Shown in pieces: positions 44,133 through 53,521 of a DNA stretch of 64,000 bases. Within the stretch, counting starts at the first letter, position 1. Each line of letters starts with the position of its first letter. Both the position numbers and the translations under genes were made by a program. Location: contig NZ_JAUYHK010000019.1 in NCBI RefSeq assembly GCF_030690045.1, positions 62,001-126,000 of the forward strand. The letters are read 5' to 3'. Below the pieces are notes generated by a model. The model did no database searches and was not told the origin of the DNA. It worked only from the letters and a program-made list of their open reading frames with translations. Origin of the DNA: Thalassospira sp. GTDB lineage: Bacteria > Pseudomonadota > Alphaproteobacteria > Rhodospirillales > Thalassospiraceae.

Positions 44133-44762
44133 TTATGACGCCGAAGGATTATCAGCCGCCGGGTCCGAAGGACGGGGCGCACGGGCATAATTGATGGCCA
44201 GAACAATGAATTGCACCGTCAGAATAACCAGCACCACCAGCATGAAAATCTTGAGAACACCCGGATAGGGGGCGTTAAAGGCGCTGCCGGTGGTTTCCAG
44301 ATGAATGCCGCCATCGCGGAAAAACACTGCACGGCCGACCATCTGCCAGGCGGCCCAGGCAAAAAACGCCGATGACAGGGCACAAATCAGCGATATGGCA
44401 ATATCAAGTCCCCGCCGGGTATGCGGGCCGACAATGTCATAAAGAATGACAACGCGGATATGTTTGTTATGGGCGGCACAATACAGCCCGCCAAACACAA
44501 ACCCGATGGCGCACAGGAAAATTGTTGTTTCATGCGCCCACAGGGTCGGACGGTTAAAAACATGGCGCATGAAAATTTCGGTGATCAAAACCCCCATCGA
44601 GACCAGAAAACACAGGGCAAAAAACGGCCCTGTCTTATCGACGATGCGGCCCAAAATCCCGGATTCCGGGCAGGCAGGCGGCGGGGCTTCGCCAATGATT
44701 TCGATGGCTGTTTCGTCAATGACGGGCGGTGTCGTCGGCGCAATTTTGGGATTATCGGTCAT
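44133..44762 (-). CDS. dctQ: TRAP transporter small permease DctQ
   Basis: Starting at MTDNPKIAPTTPP the protein has 209 residues, with a long soluble N-terminus and four hydrophobic segments. The family pattern EIFMRHVFNRPTLWAHE and the GLYCAAHNKHIRVVILYD segment identify DctQ. It pairs with DctM. The frame opens at 44840 but the later ATG is nearer the usual start. Confidence 0.9.
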   Translation of the reverse strand: MTDNPKIAPTTPPVIDETAIEIIGEAPPPACPESGILGRIVDKTGPFFALCFLVSMGVLITEIFMRHVFNRPTLWAHETTIFLCAIGFVFGGLYCAAHNKHIRVVILYDIVGPHTRRGLDIAISLICALSSAFFAWAAWQMVGRAVFFRDGGIHLETTGSAFNAPYPGVLKIFMLVVLVILTVQFIVLAINYARAPRPSDPAADNPSAS

Positions 44763-44845
44763 TTCTGAACGATCCTTTGCGGTGCCGCCCGGCGGGATAA
44801 CCGCCGGGCGGAACTGTTCACGGAATTCCGAAAGGTCCAAAGACC

Positions 44846-45877
44846 TTACAGCATACCCTGCGCTTCAAGATACGTCATCAGGGTCTCATAGACCTTTTTG
44901 GCGTTTTCCGACCGGTCGGCGACTTTCTGCCACTGGCTGGTGGCGATTTTGCGGAACTTGTTGCGTTCTTCGGCCGACCAGTTGTGGATGGTGATATCCC
45001 CCTTGGCGCGGGCGGCGGCAACGGCTTCAAGATCCTTCATCGCCAGTTGGGCATCCATGTCACGGGCCAGATCACGGACCGAAACCGTCAGGATGGCCTG
45101 CAAATCGGCAGGCATCGATTCCCATTTGGTCTTGTTCACCGAAACTTCCAGCATCGGCATGGAATGGAAACCCGGATAGACCGGATGTTTGGCGATATCA
45201 TGCAGGCCCATCGCCTGATTGGTCGAAAATACCGTGGCGTCGGCGGCATCAATCACTTTTTTATCCAGCGATGTGAACACTTCCGATTGCGGAATATTGA
45301 CCGGCGATGCCCCGGCGGCGGCAAAAACTTCCTGTACCATGCCTTCCGGCGCGCGGACTTTCAAACCCTGCATATCGGCGACGCTGTCAAGCGGCTTGGC
45401 CGATACAAAGGCTTCAAGTCCCGGCGTGACCGCGCCGACAAAATACAGGCCATACGGGGCCAGCATTTCATTCATCAATTCCTTGCCGCCTCCATATTCA
45501 ACAAACCGCAGCATTTCAGACGGGGCCGACCATGCGCCCACCGGATTGGCGATCAGGCCGAATGCCGGGTCCTTGCCGGTGAAATAGCTGGTATCGGTGA
45601 TGTGACCATCGATGATCCCGGCGGAAATGGCGTCCTGGGTTTCGGCATGTTCGACAACCGATCCGACCGGCAACATTTCAACGGCAATCCGGCCGCCGGA
45701 CATGGCGCCAACCCGTTCGGCCCATTCCTGTTCAATCACGAAATTCGGCACGCCCGCATTGTCGCTGGACTGGATTTTAAAGGTAAATTCCTGGGCCTGG
45801 GCCGCAAAGGGGGCGACCGATACCAGAAGAGTGGCCGCAAAGGCGGCTCCGGCAAGTGAGGTGAAACGGCGTTTCAT
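44846..45877 (-). CDS. dctP: TRAP transporter periplasmic binding protein DctP
   Basis: A 343-residue extracytoplasmic solute receptor with a signal peptide ending FAAQAQ. DctP-family blocks include IQSSDNAGVPNFVIEQEWAE, MQGLKVRAPEGMVQEVFAA and GFHSMPMLEVSVNKTKWESM. It binds an organic or sugar acid; its linkage to gluconokinase suggests gluconate or a similar aldonate. Its start overlaps the gntK stop as ATGA (45874-45877). Confidence 0.93.
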   Translation of the reverse strand: MKRRFTSLAGAAFAATLLVSVAPFAAQAQEFTFKIQSSDNAGVPNFVIEQEWAERVGAMSGGRIAVEMLPVGSVVEHAETQDAISAGIIDGHITDTSYFTGKDPAFGLIANPVGAWSAPSEMLRFVEYGGGKELMNEMLAPYGLYFVGAVTPGLEAFVSAKPLDSVADMQGLKVRAPEGMVQEVFAAAGASPVNIPQSEVFTSLDKKVIDAADATVFSTNQAMGLHDIAKHPVYPGFHSMPMLEVSVNKTKWESMPADLQAILTVSVRDLARDMDAQLAMKDLEAVAAARAKGDITIHNWSAEERNKFRKIATSQWQKVADRSENAKKVYETLMTYLEAQGML

Positions 45878-46452
45878 TTGTTTTCTCCCTGATGTGCCGG
45901 TTTCCCGGCAGGGGTGGGGCCTGATGTTACAGGGCCACCCTGTTGATGCACGGCCAGACCGGCCAGTGCAGTGTTGACGATGGTTTCAATCGGGGCATCA
46001 ATCGAGACCGTCAGCGGATCTTCATCCGGCCCCGGCGGTTCAAGATCGCCAAGCTGACTGTCAAGCAGGCTGGACGGCATGAAATGACCGGTCCGGCGTT
46101 CCAGCCGGGCAAGGATCAGATCGCGGGAACCTTCCAGAAACACAAAGCATACCGGGGCAAGACGGTTGCGCAGAAAATCGCGATAACGGCGTTTAAGTGC
46201 CGAACAGGCCATAAAAACCGGGGCTTCGGTGCGGATATCCTGTGCAGCAATACACAACGCGCCCAGCCACGGCCAGCGCATCTCGTCATTCAACGGCAAT
46301 CCGCGCCGCATATATTCGACATTTTCCAACGGATGATGATCATCGGCATCCAGCCACGCCCCGCCGGTGCGCTCTGCCAGACGGCGTGCGATCTCGGTCT
46401 TGCCCGACCCACTCACACCCATCACGATGACGAAACCGGCTTTGATGGTCAT
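45874..46452 (-). CDS. gntK: Gluconokinase
   Basis: From MTIKAGFVIVMGVSG (after GGGAGGA) this is 192 residues, somewhat longer than E. coli GntK through a Pro/Gly-rich tail. P-loop GVSGSGKTEIA, DADDHHPLENVEYMRRGLPL, and CSALKRRYRDFLR are diagnostic. It phosphorylates gluconate to 6-phosphogluconate for the Entner-Doudoroff or pentose phosphate path. It is first in an operon with a TRAP importer. Confidence 0.92.
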   Translation of the reverse strand: MTIKAGFVIVMGVSGSGKTEIARRLAERTGGAWLDADDHHPLENVEYMRRGLPLNDEMRWPWLGALCIAAQDIRTEAPVFMACSALKRRYRDFLRNRLAPVCFVFLEGSRDLILARLERRTGHFMPSSLLDSQLGDLEPPGPDEDPLTVSIDAPIETIVNTALAGLAVHQQGGPVTSGPTPAGKPAHQGENK

Positions 46453-46499
46453 TCCTCCCGCCGTCTTTATTTTGTGCAGGTGATCTTGTTTCCCTGCGT

Positions 46500-46539
46500 T
46501 GTTAGCGCTAACATAATAAAGCAATCAGGTTTGAGTCAA
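46500..46539 (-). promoter_or_regulatory. gntK promoter with GntR-type operator
   Basis: On the minus strand, TTGACT (46539-46534) and TATGTT (46515-46510) make a -35/-10 pair with an 18-bp spacer. The perfect palindrome TGTTAGCGCTAACA (46500-46513) overlaps the -10. It has the form of a LacI-family operator, so the regulator encoded divergently should block this promoter until gluconate or its product binds. Confidence 0.7.
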
Positions 46540-46638
46540 CAGATATTCTATGGTCACATGCCATGCCGGACCCTATAAGGGGCCGCCGGTTGCAGAAAAA
46601 AGGCACAAGGCTAGAAAGTGCCACAGGGAGGATTTTTG

Positions 46639-46677
46639 ATGCCGATCCAAATCACTATGTGCGATTTTCCGTTCTGA
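46639..46677 (+). CDS. Possible 12-residue leader peptide before gntR
   Basis: A strong GGGAGGA Shine-Dalgarno seven bases upstream precedes a short frame MPIQITMCDFPF whose TGA (46675-46677) ends one base before the gntR start (46679). The regulator itself has no good Shine-Dalgarno, so translation may be coupled through this leader. It is out of frame with gntR and so is not an N-terminal extension. Confidence 0.4.
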   Translation: MPIQITMCDFPF

Positions 46678-46678
46678 G

Positions 46679-47734
46679 ATGACAGGGCAGGAAGACAAAC
46701 CGGCCCGCAAACGCCGGGGCGGCGGGCGACCGACGATTGCCGATGTTGCGGCACGGGCCGGGGTCAGTACGATCACGGTATCGCGGGCCTTGCGTGACCC
46801 GCACAAGGTTTCCGAAACCCTGCGCGACCGGATTGATCAGGCGGTACGCGATCTTGATTATGTCCCCGACAGCCACGCCAGCGCGTTGGCTTCGGCACGA
46901 ACCAATGTGCTGGGCGTTGTGGTGCCGTCCCTGACCAACAATGTGTTTTCCGATACCTTGCGCGCCATTTATGACGGGCTGGAAGGCGGGCCGCTTCGGG
47001 TGCAGCTTGGCAATTCGCGCTATTCGGCGGCCGAAGAAGAACGTCTGCTGCGCATCTTCCTCAGCCAGCGGCCCTGTGCCCTGATTGTTGCGGGCAATGA
47101 CCAGACTCCCGCCGCCCGCGAGATGCTGGAAAATGCCGATTGCCCGGTGGTGCAGATCATGGAGGTTTCCCCCGATCCGGTCGATATGATGGTCGGGTTT
47201 TCGCATTTTGAAGGCGGACGGGCGGCAGGCGCACATCTGATTGCGCAAGGATACCGCCATATCGGGTTTGTAGGCGCACGCATGGACCCGCGCACCAAAC
47301 GCAGGCAGGCCGGTTTTGCCCAGGCGATGAAAGATGCGGGGATGTATGACCCTGCTCTCATCATGACCACGGCCACCTCTTCCAGCGTCGCACTGGGCGG
47401 CTGGTTGTTACGCGAATTGCGGCAAAAACGCCCCGATCTGGATGCGGTTTTTTGCAATAACGATGACCTTGCCCTGGGTGCCTTGTTTGAATGCCAGCGA
47501 TCCGGTATTTCCGTGCCCGATGAATTTGGCATTTCGGGTTTTAACGATCTTGAAATGATGGCGGCCGCCTTTCCGACCCTGACCAGTGTCCGGACGGACC
47601 GGTATGGCATCGGTCTGCGGGCGGTGGAAATGATCCGCGCCTGTCTGGATGGTCATCCCCCGGCCCGCAAGATCCTCGATCTTGGCTTTGCCGTGCAGGC
47701 AAGGCAAAGCACGGCCCGCAGTCCTCGGGACTGA
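46679..47734 (+). CDS. gntR: LacI-family gluconate-operon repressor GntR
   Basis: A 351-residue regulator. The LacI helix-turn-helix (TIADVAARAGVSTITVSRAL) is at about 19-38, with hinge YVPDSHASALASARTNVLGV, then a ribose-binding-protein-like effector domain ending in the family LTSVRTDRYGIGLRAVEMI. Its position facing gntK, and the palindrome between them, support the GntR assignment; the effector is inferred to be gluconate or a phosphorylated derivative. Confidence 0.88.
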   Translation: MTGQEDKPARKRRGGGRPTIADVAARAGVSTITVSRALRDPHKVSETLRDRIDQAVRDLDYVPDSHASALASARTNVLGVVVPSLTNNVFSDTLRAIYDGLEGGPLRVQLGNSRYSAAEEERLLRIFLSQRPCALIVAGNDQTPAAREMLENADCPVVQIMEVSPDPVDMMVGFSHFEGGRAAGAHLIAQGYRHIGFVGARMDPRTKRRQAGFAQAMKDAGMYDPALIMTTATSSSVALGGWLLRELRQKRPDLDAVFCNNDDLALGALFECQRSGISVPDEFGISGFNDLEMMAAAFPTLTSVRTDRYGIGLRAVEMIRACLDGHPPARKILDLGFAVQARQSTARSPRD

Positions 47735-48244
47735 CCAGGCAGGGGAACTGTTGCGCAAATGCGCATCGGCATCCGCCCGCTGCGCACCCCACCCACCAAA
47801 ACCGTCTTCCCATGACCGGTGGACCCCGGACAAGCCTCGGGCGTCTGCCAGCCTTGCCAACAAGCCCGCCAACGGTCCCCGACAAAACCGGACGCTGCCC
47901 GAAACTGTAAGGAAATGTTGCCACCATGCACGCCGCCGACAAGACGCAACTCGGGCGTCTTGACAAATGACCGGGTCAGACCGCCTGCGCACTGCCCCCG
48001 TAATGGCTCCTCCACCCGCCAGTCATAATCTTGCGGGGTCGCCCGCCGCCTTGTCTGTCTTTATATCGCTGCATCATCATCGCCTCTTTCACCTGCCGCC
48101 AAACGCAAAAAAACCGCAAGACACAAGGCCTTGCGGGTTTCGGACCGGGCGGATTTGTCCCGTTGATTTTTCTGTTATGCCACAGCAAAAAGAACAAATC
48201 AAGAACTTTTTCAAAAATCCGAAAAAACTTTACATCAATCCGGA
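47735..48244. other. C-rich, strand-asymmetric gap after gntR
   Basis: From 47740 to about 48010 the plus strand is rich in C and poor in G, unlike the coding around it, and holds a hairpin CAAGACGC (47940-47947) with GCGTCTTG (47955-47962). A 34-residue Arg-rich frame on the minus strand (48080-47976, MMMQRYKDRQ onward) has a possible Shine-Dalgarno but no recognised family. The rest is the terminator region of the tauE-type gene. Nothing else is supported. Confidence 0.4.
48111..48140 (-). terminator. Terminator downstream of the TauE/SafE gene
   Basis: AAACCGCAAG (48111-48120) pairs with CTTGCGGGTTT (48130-48140) with one bulged base. On the minus strand the stem is followed by TTTTTTT, a good terminator about 100 bp past the exporter stop. 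Confidence 0.75.
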
Positions 48245-49000
48245 TCAGGCCAACCCCGCCTTGCCCATCAGGATCACACCAAAAATCATCAGCATCACCA
48301 GCACCAGCTTGCGAAAGGTTTCAGCATCCAGCCGGGCCCGCACCAGACTGCCCAGTTTGGTGCCCGCATAAACCGGCACCAGCCCGAACAGCGAAATCCA
48401 CACGCTTTCCTGTGTCATCAGCCCCAGATGCGTCAGCCCGACGGCCATCACAAGGCTGGACAGGCTAAACGATATGTTGATCGCCTGGATAAAACGTTTG
48501 GGGTCCAGCCGCATCGCCAGCAAAAAGGGCAATACCGGCATCACCTGTGATCCGGTAATGCCATTGATGATCCCCGTGGCAAAACCGATAACCGGGGCCA
48601 ATGGCCGGGCCATGCGACCCGGCAGGACCGCACCGGCGCGGCGCAGACTGATCGCGCCATAAATCATCAAAACCGCCCCCAGAACGGCCCCGGCCAAAAG
48701 ACCATCCACCAGATCCAGCAGAAAAAGACCCAGCACCAGCCCGGGCAGGGTGGCAATAAACATCGGCCAGAACCGCGTCACGGTTTCGCGAAAATGTCCG
48801 GCACCGATCATCACGATCAGATTGCTGGCCAATGACGGAATGATCACCAGCGGCATCGCGGCCTTCAACCCGATGCCAAGGGCCAGCACCGGCAATGCCG
48901 ATGTCGAAAAACCCAGCCCGGTCGCGCCCTTGACAAAGGCGGCAATGAAATAGGCACAGGCGATGATCGCAATGGTTTCAAGGGGCATGTCGGCGGGCAT
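48245..49000 (-). CDS. TauE/SafE-family anion exporter
   Basis: From [17 protein letters not shown] (AGGA upstream) this is 251 residues with about eight hydrophobic segments. The duplicated family motifs are visible: [20 protein letters not shown] in the first half and [20 protein letters not shown] in the second. Members move sulfite, sulfoacetate or other small anions across the inner membrane. It is divergent from aroG across about 400 bp. Confidence 0.88.
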   Translation of the reverse strand: MPADMPLETIAIIACAYFIAAFVKGATGLGFSTSALPVLALGIGLKAAMPLVIIPSLASNLIVMIGAGHFRETVTRFWPMFIATLPGLVLGLFLLDLVDGLLAGAVLGAVLMIYGAISLRRAGAVLPGRMARPLAPVIGFATGIINGITGSQVMPVLPFLLAMRLDPKRFIQAINISFSLSSLVMAVGLTHLGLMTQESVWISLFGLVPVYAGTKLGSLVRARLDAETFRKLVLVMLMIFGVILMGKAGLA

Positions 49001-49403
49001 GATTGTCCTGTGGGTGGGGCCGGAAACACCGGGTGCAGTCTGCCGCCGAATCCGGCGCAACGCAATGACGATCCGCCCGGTGATGGCTTGCGATACAGCC
49101 GGATTCGGCCCATATCCGGGAAATAATGTCGGGATGCCGACATATTTCGGCATAATCCTGTGGGTGCAGGCAACCGTGAATTGGGGTTTTGGGTTGAATT
49201 TTGCGCAAGATTACGGCTGTTTGGCAAAATTTTGCGATAATGCGGTTTGGGCCGTGCGGGAAAAGCTGGAAACCGGGGGCCAAAACCCGTATCAAGTTGG
49301 ACCCGGCGCAGATTGCCGGGAAAACGGGCGATACGCCGCCCGGATGGTGCATTTGAATGTTAAAGGAACGGCACGGCAAACGTGCCGGATGGAGAGGAAG
49401 CAT
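49001..49403. other. Divergent gap between tauE-type gene and aroG
   Basis: This region carries a 12-bp inverted repeat, GCCGAATCCGGC (49045-49056) and GCCGGATTCGGC (49098-49109), that could fold in either leader, and two copies of AATTTTGCG about 30 bp apart near 49197 and 49226. A frame in phase with aroG stays open through most of it but lacks family similarity, so the gap is treated as regulatory. Confidence 0.5.
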
Positions 49404-50786
49404 ATGAGCAAGAGCTGGAGCATTGAAAGTTGGCGCAAACTGCCTGTGACGCAGATGCCTGCTTATCCGGATGCGCAGGCCCTCGAGGCCGTTGAAAAAG
49501 AGCTCGGCAGCTATCCTCCGCTGGTATTTGCCGGAGAAGCGCGCGCGCTTCAGGAAAAGCTTGGCGCGGTGGCCGAAGGCAAGGCGTTTTTGTTGCAGGG
49601 CGGCGATTGCGCCGAAAGTTTCAAGGAATTTCACCCCAACAATATCCGCGACACCTTCAAGATGATGTTGCAGATGGCGGTTGTGCTGACCTATGGCGCG
49701 GCGTGCCCGGTGGTCAAGGTCGGCCGGATGGCCGGCCAGTTTGCCAAACCGCGTTCGGCCGATAACGAAACCATTGATGGCATTGAACTGCCCAGCTATC
49801 GCGGCGATATCATCAATGGCATCGAATTCACACCCGACGCCCGCATTCCCGATCCGCAACGGCAAATTCGCGCCTATAACCAGTCGGCATCGACGCTGAA
49901 CCTGTTGCGGGCCTTTGCGCAGGGCGGTTTTGCCGATCTTAGCAAAATTCATCGCTGGAACCTGTCCTTTGTCGATAACAGCCCGGCGGGCGAACGTTAT
50001 GGCAAAATGACGCAGCAGATCGACGAGGCGGTGGCCTTCATGAAGGCCTGCGGCATTACCGCAGAAACCGCGCCGCAAATGCGCGAAACCGATTTCTATA
50101 CCTCGCACGAGGCCCTGTTGCTGGGTTATGAGCAGGCCCTGACCCGTCAGGACAGCCTGACCGGCGATTATTACGATTGTTCGGCGCATATGCTGTGGAT
50201 CGGGGATCGCACCCGTCAACCCGGCGGCGCGCATGTTGAATTCCTGCGCGGGGTTAAAAACCCGATTGGCCTGAAATGCGGCCCGTCGCTGGATGAAGCC
50301 GAACTGATCCGCCTGATTGATATCCTCAATCCGGCCAACGAAGCCGGTCGTCTGACGCTGATTGCGCGGATGGGGTCGGGCAAAGTGGCCGAACATCTGT
50401 CGCGTCTGGTGCGGCGGGTGCAGGCCGAAGGCCGCAAGGTGGTATGGTCATGCGATCCGATGCACGGCAACACGGTCAAGGCCAGCAACGGTTACAAAAC
50501 CCGCGCCTTTGATTCGATCCTGTCCGAAGTCAAAACCTTCTTTGACATCCACAAGGCCGAAGGCACCCATGCTGGTGGCGTTCATTTTGAAATGACCGGC
50601 ACCGATGTTACCGAATGCATCGGTGGTGCCCAGGAAATCACCGAAGACAGCCTGTCAGATCGTTACCACACCCATTGCGACCCGCGCCTGAACGGTGCGC
50701 AGGCATTGGAACTGGCGTTTCTGATGGCCGAAATGATCAAACAGGAACGCGATAATGTCCGTCAGGAACTGGCCGCATCGGCCTGA
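49404..50786 (+). CDS. aroG: Class II 3-deoxy-7-phosphoheptulonate synthase
   Basis: The first step of the shikimate pathway, joining PEP and erythrose-4-phosphate. Starting at [15 protein letters not shown] after GGAGAGG it has 460 residues, the plant/class II length. Diagnostic blocks are [65 protein letters not shown] and [10 protein letters not shown]. The long upstream extension of the frame is not part of the protein. A terminator follows. Confidence 0.97.
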   Translation: MSKSWSIESWRKLPVTQMPAYPDAQALEAVEKELGSYPPLVFAGEARALQEKLGAVAEGKAFLLQGGDCAESFKEFHPNNIRDTFKMMLQMAVVLTYGAACPVVKVGRMAGQFAKPRSADNETIDGIELPSYRGDIINGIEFTPDARIPDPQRQIRAYNQSASTLNLLRAFAQGGFADLSKIHRWNLSFVDNSPAGERYGKMTQQIDEAVAFMKACGITAETAPQMRETDFYTSHEALLLGYEQALTRQDSLTGDYYDCSAHMLWIGDRTRQPGGAHVEFLRGVKNPIGLKCGPSLDEAELIRLIDILNPANEAGRLTLIARMGSGKVAEHLSRLVRRVQAEGRKVVWSCDPMHGNTVKASNGYKTRAFDSILSEVKTFFDIHKAEGTHAGGVHFEMTGTDVTECIGGAQEITEDSLSDRYHTHCDPRLNGAQALELAFLMAEMIKQERDNVRQELAASA

Positions 50787-50802
50787 TCCTGACCAAAACC
50801 GG

Positions 50803-50839
50803 AAAAAGGGCGTTTCGCATGCCGCGGGACGCCTTTTTT
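50803..50839 (+). terminator. Terminator after aroG
   Basis: AAAAAGGGCGT (50803-50813) pairs with GACGCCTTTTTT (50828-50839) with a bulge, ending in a T-run. Confidence 0.8.
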
Positions 50840-50862
50840 GTATGGGCTGTATTGCGATGTCA

Positions 50863-50891
50863 TTGACATAAAGCATGCAATTCCGAATGAT
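50863..50891 (+). promoter_or_regulatory. Promoter of the membrane glycosyltransferase-like gene
   Basis: TTGACA (50863-50868), a 17-bp spacer and AATGAT (50886-50891, four of six to consensus) form a good sigma-70 type promoter 40 to 60 bp before the gene. Confidence 0.6.
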
Positions 50892-50929
50892 CACCGACAT
50901 GTTTTTTTATGGGGTCAAGAAAGTTTTCA

Positions 50930-52414
50930 ATGTCTTTTTTTACGGATTATTTGCCCACCCGTGATGCATCTCGTCAGATGGTCTTGATGGCAGCAGTTCT
51001 TGCGGCGGTGTTCATGGCAAAGCTTGTGGCGTTGATCGTTTGGGGGCCGGGCATGCAACCCGATTCGGGTGGTTATATTGCCTATGCGGCCCGTTTGATG
51101 AATGACCGACAGTGGATGACCGATGCCGAACTGGAAAGTGCGATGATGCCGGTGACGGTGTTTCGGGTCATTGGCTATCCGGCCCTTATTGCGGTTATGC
51201 AACTTTTGTCCGCGCAATTTTGGGACTGGTTCCTGATTTTATTGCAGATGACATTGTCAATAATCACCCTTGGGGTTTGTTTTGTGCTGGCGATACGGCT
51301 TGGCCTTGGCAAGGGTTTTGCTGTTTTTGCCGTGCTGGCATCGGGGTTGTCCCTTTCCTTCACGCTGGATCAGTTCATTCTGACCGACAGCCTGTTTGCG
51401 AGTCTCTTTATTCTGGTCATATCGACGCTCGCCCTCGGTGCTCTTGCCTGTCGGCCCCTTGGTCTTGGAGAGGCACTGGCCTTGGGCGTGTTGCTTTCCC
51501 TGGCGCTGCTTTTGCGCGAAGGTGCTGGGATCTTATCGGTTTTGTTTCTTTTGCTGTTGGGCTGCCGGATTTTTCTATCACCGCAAGGGCAACGCCTAAA
51601 ATCTTGCATCGGAGCGGTTAGTGTTTTTGTTCCACTTTTTTTGACATCGCAAATTTATCAGGGGTGGAATGAAAACCGGACGGGTGACAGATTTATCACC
51701 ACCGGGGGACAGACGGTTTATTTGCAGGGGCTGGTCGATGCTGCAAGGCGGGATACGCTGATTTTTTCCGGCGATACGGATATGGATTTGGCCGCGAGGG
51801 ATATTCTGGCAGACTATTCGTTTGCGGAAGTGCTTCAGATTCTCTCCCGACTTTATGATGAGGGATATCAGGCTCCGGCATTGGCGGCGATGTCGCGTGG
51901 AAAATATATGCAAGCGTGGGTCGAAAGGCCGTCCTCCATGCTGCGCATGACAGTTGGTCATATGCGGGAAAGTCTGGCTTTTATGACATTCCAGCCCTTG
52001 GCGGCAATAAGGGATACCGGATTTTGGGCAACCGGTGAACGCCCGTGGCCGGACTATTCGGGATTAAAGCGCAATCTGTCTGACGGGACCGGCACGATCA
52101 TCCTGTTCGGGTTTGAAAGTTTGGAAAGAGTAACCGGCATTCTTCTTACCCTGTCGTTTTTATTGACGCCGGCGGTTTGGCTGGTGCGTGCATTCCGTCG
52201 CCGGGACTGGAATACATTGTTATCCGGGCCGGTTCTGGTCCCCGTCGCATTGTGGCTTTTCTATCTTGGTTTCATGATTGCGCACGCCATGGTGCATTTG
52301 GAGACCCGCTATATGGCCCCGGTCTTACCTTTTTCAATTATGATCGGGCTTTTGGGAATACAGGGGATATATATCGCTGTCAGGCAACGGATCAGGGGGC
52401 GGAATGCTTCCTGA
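50930..52414 (+). CDS. Polytopic membrane protein, GT-C glycosyltransferase-like
   Basis: About 494 residues from MSFFTDYLPTRDASR; an ATG at 50909 in frame is possible. After the first span, a loop has MQPDSGGYIAYAARLMNDRQ, an acidic motif placed as in GT-C enzymes that use polyprenyl-phosphate sugars. About ten to twelve spans follow. No family is recognised with certainty. It converges on a gtrA/gtrB glycan cluster, leaving a 1-bp gap, so a role in lipid-linked sugar transfer is plausible. Substrate is unknown. Confidence 0.6.
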   Translation: MSFFTDYLPTRDASRQMVLMAAVLAAVFMAKLVALIVWGPGMQPDSGGYIAYAARLMNDRQWMTDAELESAMMPVTVFRVIGYPALIAVMQLLSAQFWDWFLILLQMTLSIITLGVCFVLAIRLGLGKGFAVFAVLASGLSLSFTLDQFILTDSLFASLFILVISTLALGALACRPLGLGEALALGVLLSLALLLREGAGILSVLFLLLLGCRIFLSPQGQRLKSCIGAVSVFVPLFLTSQIYQGWNENRTGDRFITTGGQTVYLQGLVDAARRDTLIFSGDTDMDLAARDILADYSFAEVLQILSRLYDEGYQAPALAAMSRGKYMQAWVERPSSMLRMTVGHMRESLAFMTFQPLAAIRDTGFWATGERPWPDYSGLKRNLSDGTGTIILFGFESLERVTGILLTLSFLLTPAVWLVRAFRRRDWNTLLSGPVLVPVALWLFYLGFMIAHAMVHLETRYMAPVLPFSIMIGLLGIQGIYIAVRQRIRGRNAS

Positions 52415-52415
52415 T

Positions 52416-52778
52416 TTATGCCATCGGGTCACGGACCCAGCGTCTTCCGGCAAGATATTGTAACGGTGCGCCGATGACGATTACCAACAGGGGCGCGATC
52501 AGGGGCGGGACACCAAGATATAAAACAATCCACATTAACCCGGCAAAAAGTGACGAATATCCCGCATAAATCAGCATTGAAATTGCCGCACGGCCAAAAG
52601 TCAGATCCGCCCGAAAAACAAAGGGCGCCATCAGGCAAGCCTGAATGATCAGGGAAACCCCGACGGCGATACCGTAGGCCGACATGGGGGGTAATATCTG
52701 CAAGGCTGCGACATATGTCGTATAGCTTGCCGCCGTTGTAATGACCCCAAGTGCGACAAACCGGACCGCAGATTTCAT
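52416..52778 (-). CDS. GtrA-family membrane protein
   Basis: A 120-residue protein with four hydrophobic segments. The start FVALGVITTAASYTTYVAAL and the end APLQYLAGRRWV match the GtrA/DPMS family of putative flippases or partners for polyprenyl-phosphate sugars. It overlaps the methyltransferase gene by ATGA (52775-52778) and is last in a four-gene operon that starts with a GtrB-type transferase, the usual GtrA partner. Confidence 0.9.
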   Translation of the reverse strand: MKSAVRFVALGVITTAASYTTYVAALQILPPMSAYGIAVGVSLIIQACLMAPFVFRADLTFGRAAISMLIYAGYSSLFAGLMWIVLYLGVPPLIAPLLVIVIGAPLQYLAGRRWVRDPMA

Positions 52779-53521
52779 GAGGCGGAGGCGGGACGTTGTG
52801 CCAAGGTTAATGCTGAAACCCCAAATGGTGCATGGATCAAGGGTGCGACCCGACAGTCAATCTCGAAGATCGTGGTGAGAACCGCGTTGATGGCAGGGTT
52901 GTTGAGTTCATTCTCGCTTTTCAGGTTGGGACGTGTAGCCCGGATCAGGCGGCGGGCCAGCCAGATAGGCCCAAAAAGAACGAAATTGAAATAATATGAT
53001 TTTTGCGGAGTCAGGCCTGCGATTGATATGGCTGTGTTCAGGGATTGTTTGCGATAACGCCGTTTGTGATGGGACACATCGTCTTGCAGTCCCCACAGGC
53101 TTTGAAAGGCGGGCACTGTAATCAGGATATGTCCGCCAGGGCGCAAGGCGCGTGACAGTTCCAGGAGTGCGGTGGCATCCTCGTCAACATGTTCGATAAT
53201 GTCTGTTGCAAGAATAAGATCGAATGTCGCGTCGGGAAAAGGCAGATTGCAGATATCCCCTTGCTGAACAGTCCCCAAATCTTTTTCGGCACAATATCTA
53301 ATGGCCTCCGGGCTGGAATCCAGTCCTGTCACATTTCTAAAACCCAACGATTTTAGCATGCGCAGGTTAGTACCGGTACTTGTTCCAACATCAAGGATGC
53401 TGGCACCGGGATCAAGTTGCAATTTGCCAATTTCCCGACCGAACAATCGACGCCGACCCTTAAACCACCAGTGAGTTGCCTCGACTTTGGCTTCGGCCTC
53501 ATAGGTGGCAATATCCATCAT
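52775..53521 (-). CDS. Class I SAM-dependent methyltransferase
   Basis: A 248-residue enzyme with the SAM-binding motif ILDVGTSTGTNLRMLKSLG (about residues 40-58), acidic motif FRNVTGLDSSPEAI, DLILATDIIEHVDED and LRPGGHILITVPAF. It resembles the Methyltransf_11/UbiE-like small-molecule group. It lies between asnB and gtrA in one operon with 4-bp overlaps at both ends, so its target is probably the sugar or lipid built by this cluster. Confidence 0.88.
   Translation of the reverse strand: MMDIATYEAEAKVEATHWWFKGRRRLFGREIGKLQLDPGASILDVGTSTGTNLRMLKSLGFRNVTGLDSSPEAIRYCAEKDLGTVQQGDICNLPFPDATFDLILATDIIEHVDEDATALLELSRALRPGGHILITVPAFQSLWGLQDDVSHHKRRYRKQSLNTAISIAGLTPQKSYYFNFVLFGPIWLARRLIRATRPNLKSENELNNPAINAVLTTIFEIDCRVAPLIHAPFGVSALTLAQRPASAS

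Noticed and set aside
48963-49403. N-terminal extension of AroG through the divergent spacer
   Set aside because: The frame is open by chance; the ATG at 49404 has a good Shine-Dalgarno and the family start.
48978-50396. 472-codon minus-strand open frame opposite aroG
   Set aside because: aroG on the plus strand has all class II DAHP synthase motifs; the antisense frame is a compositional shadow.
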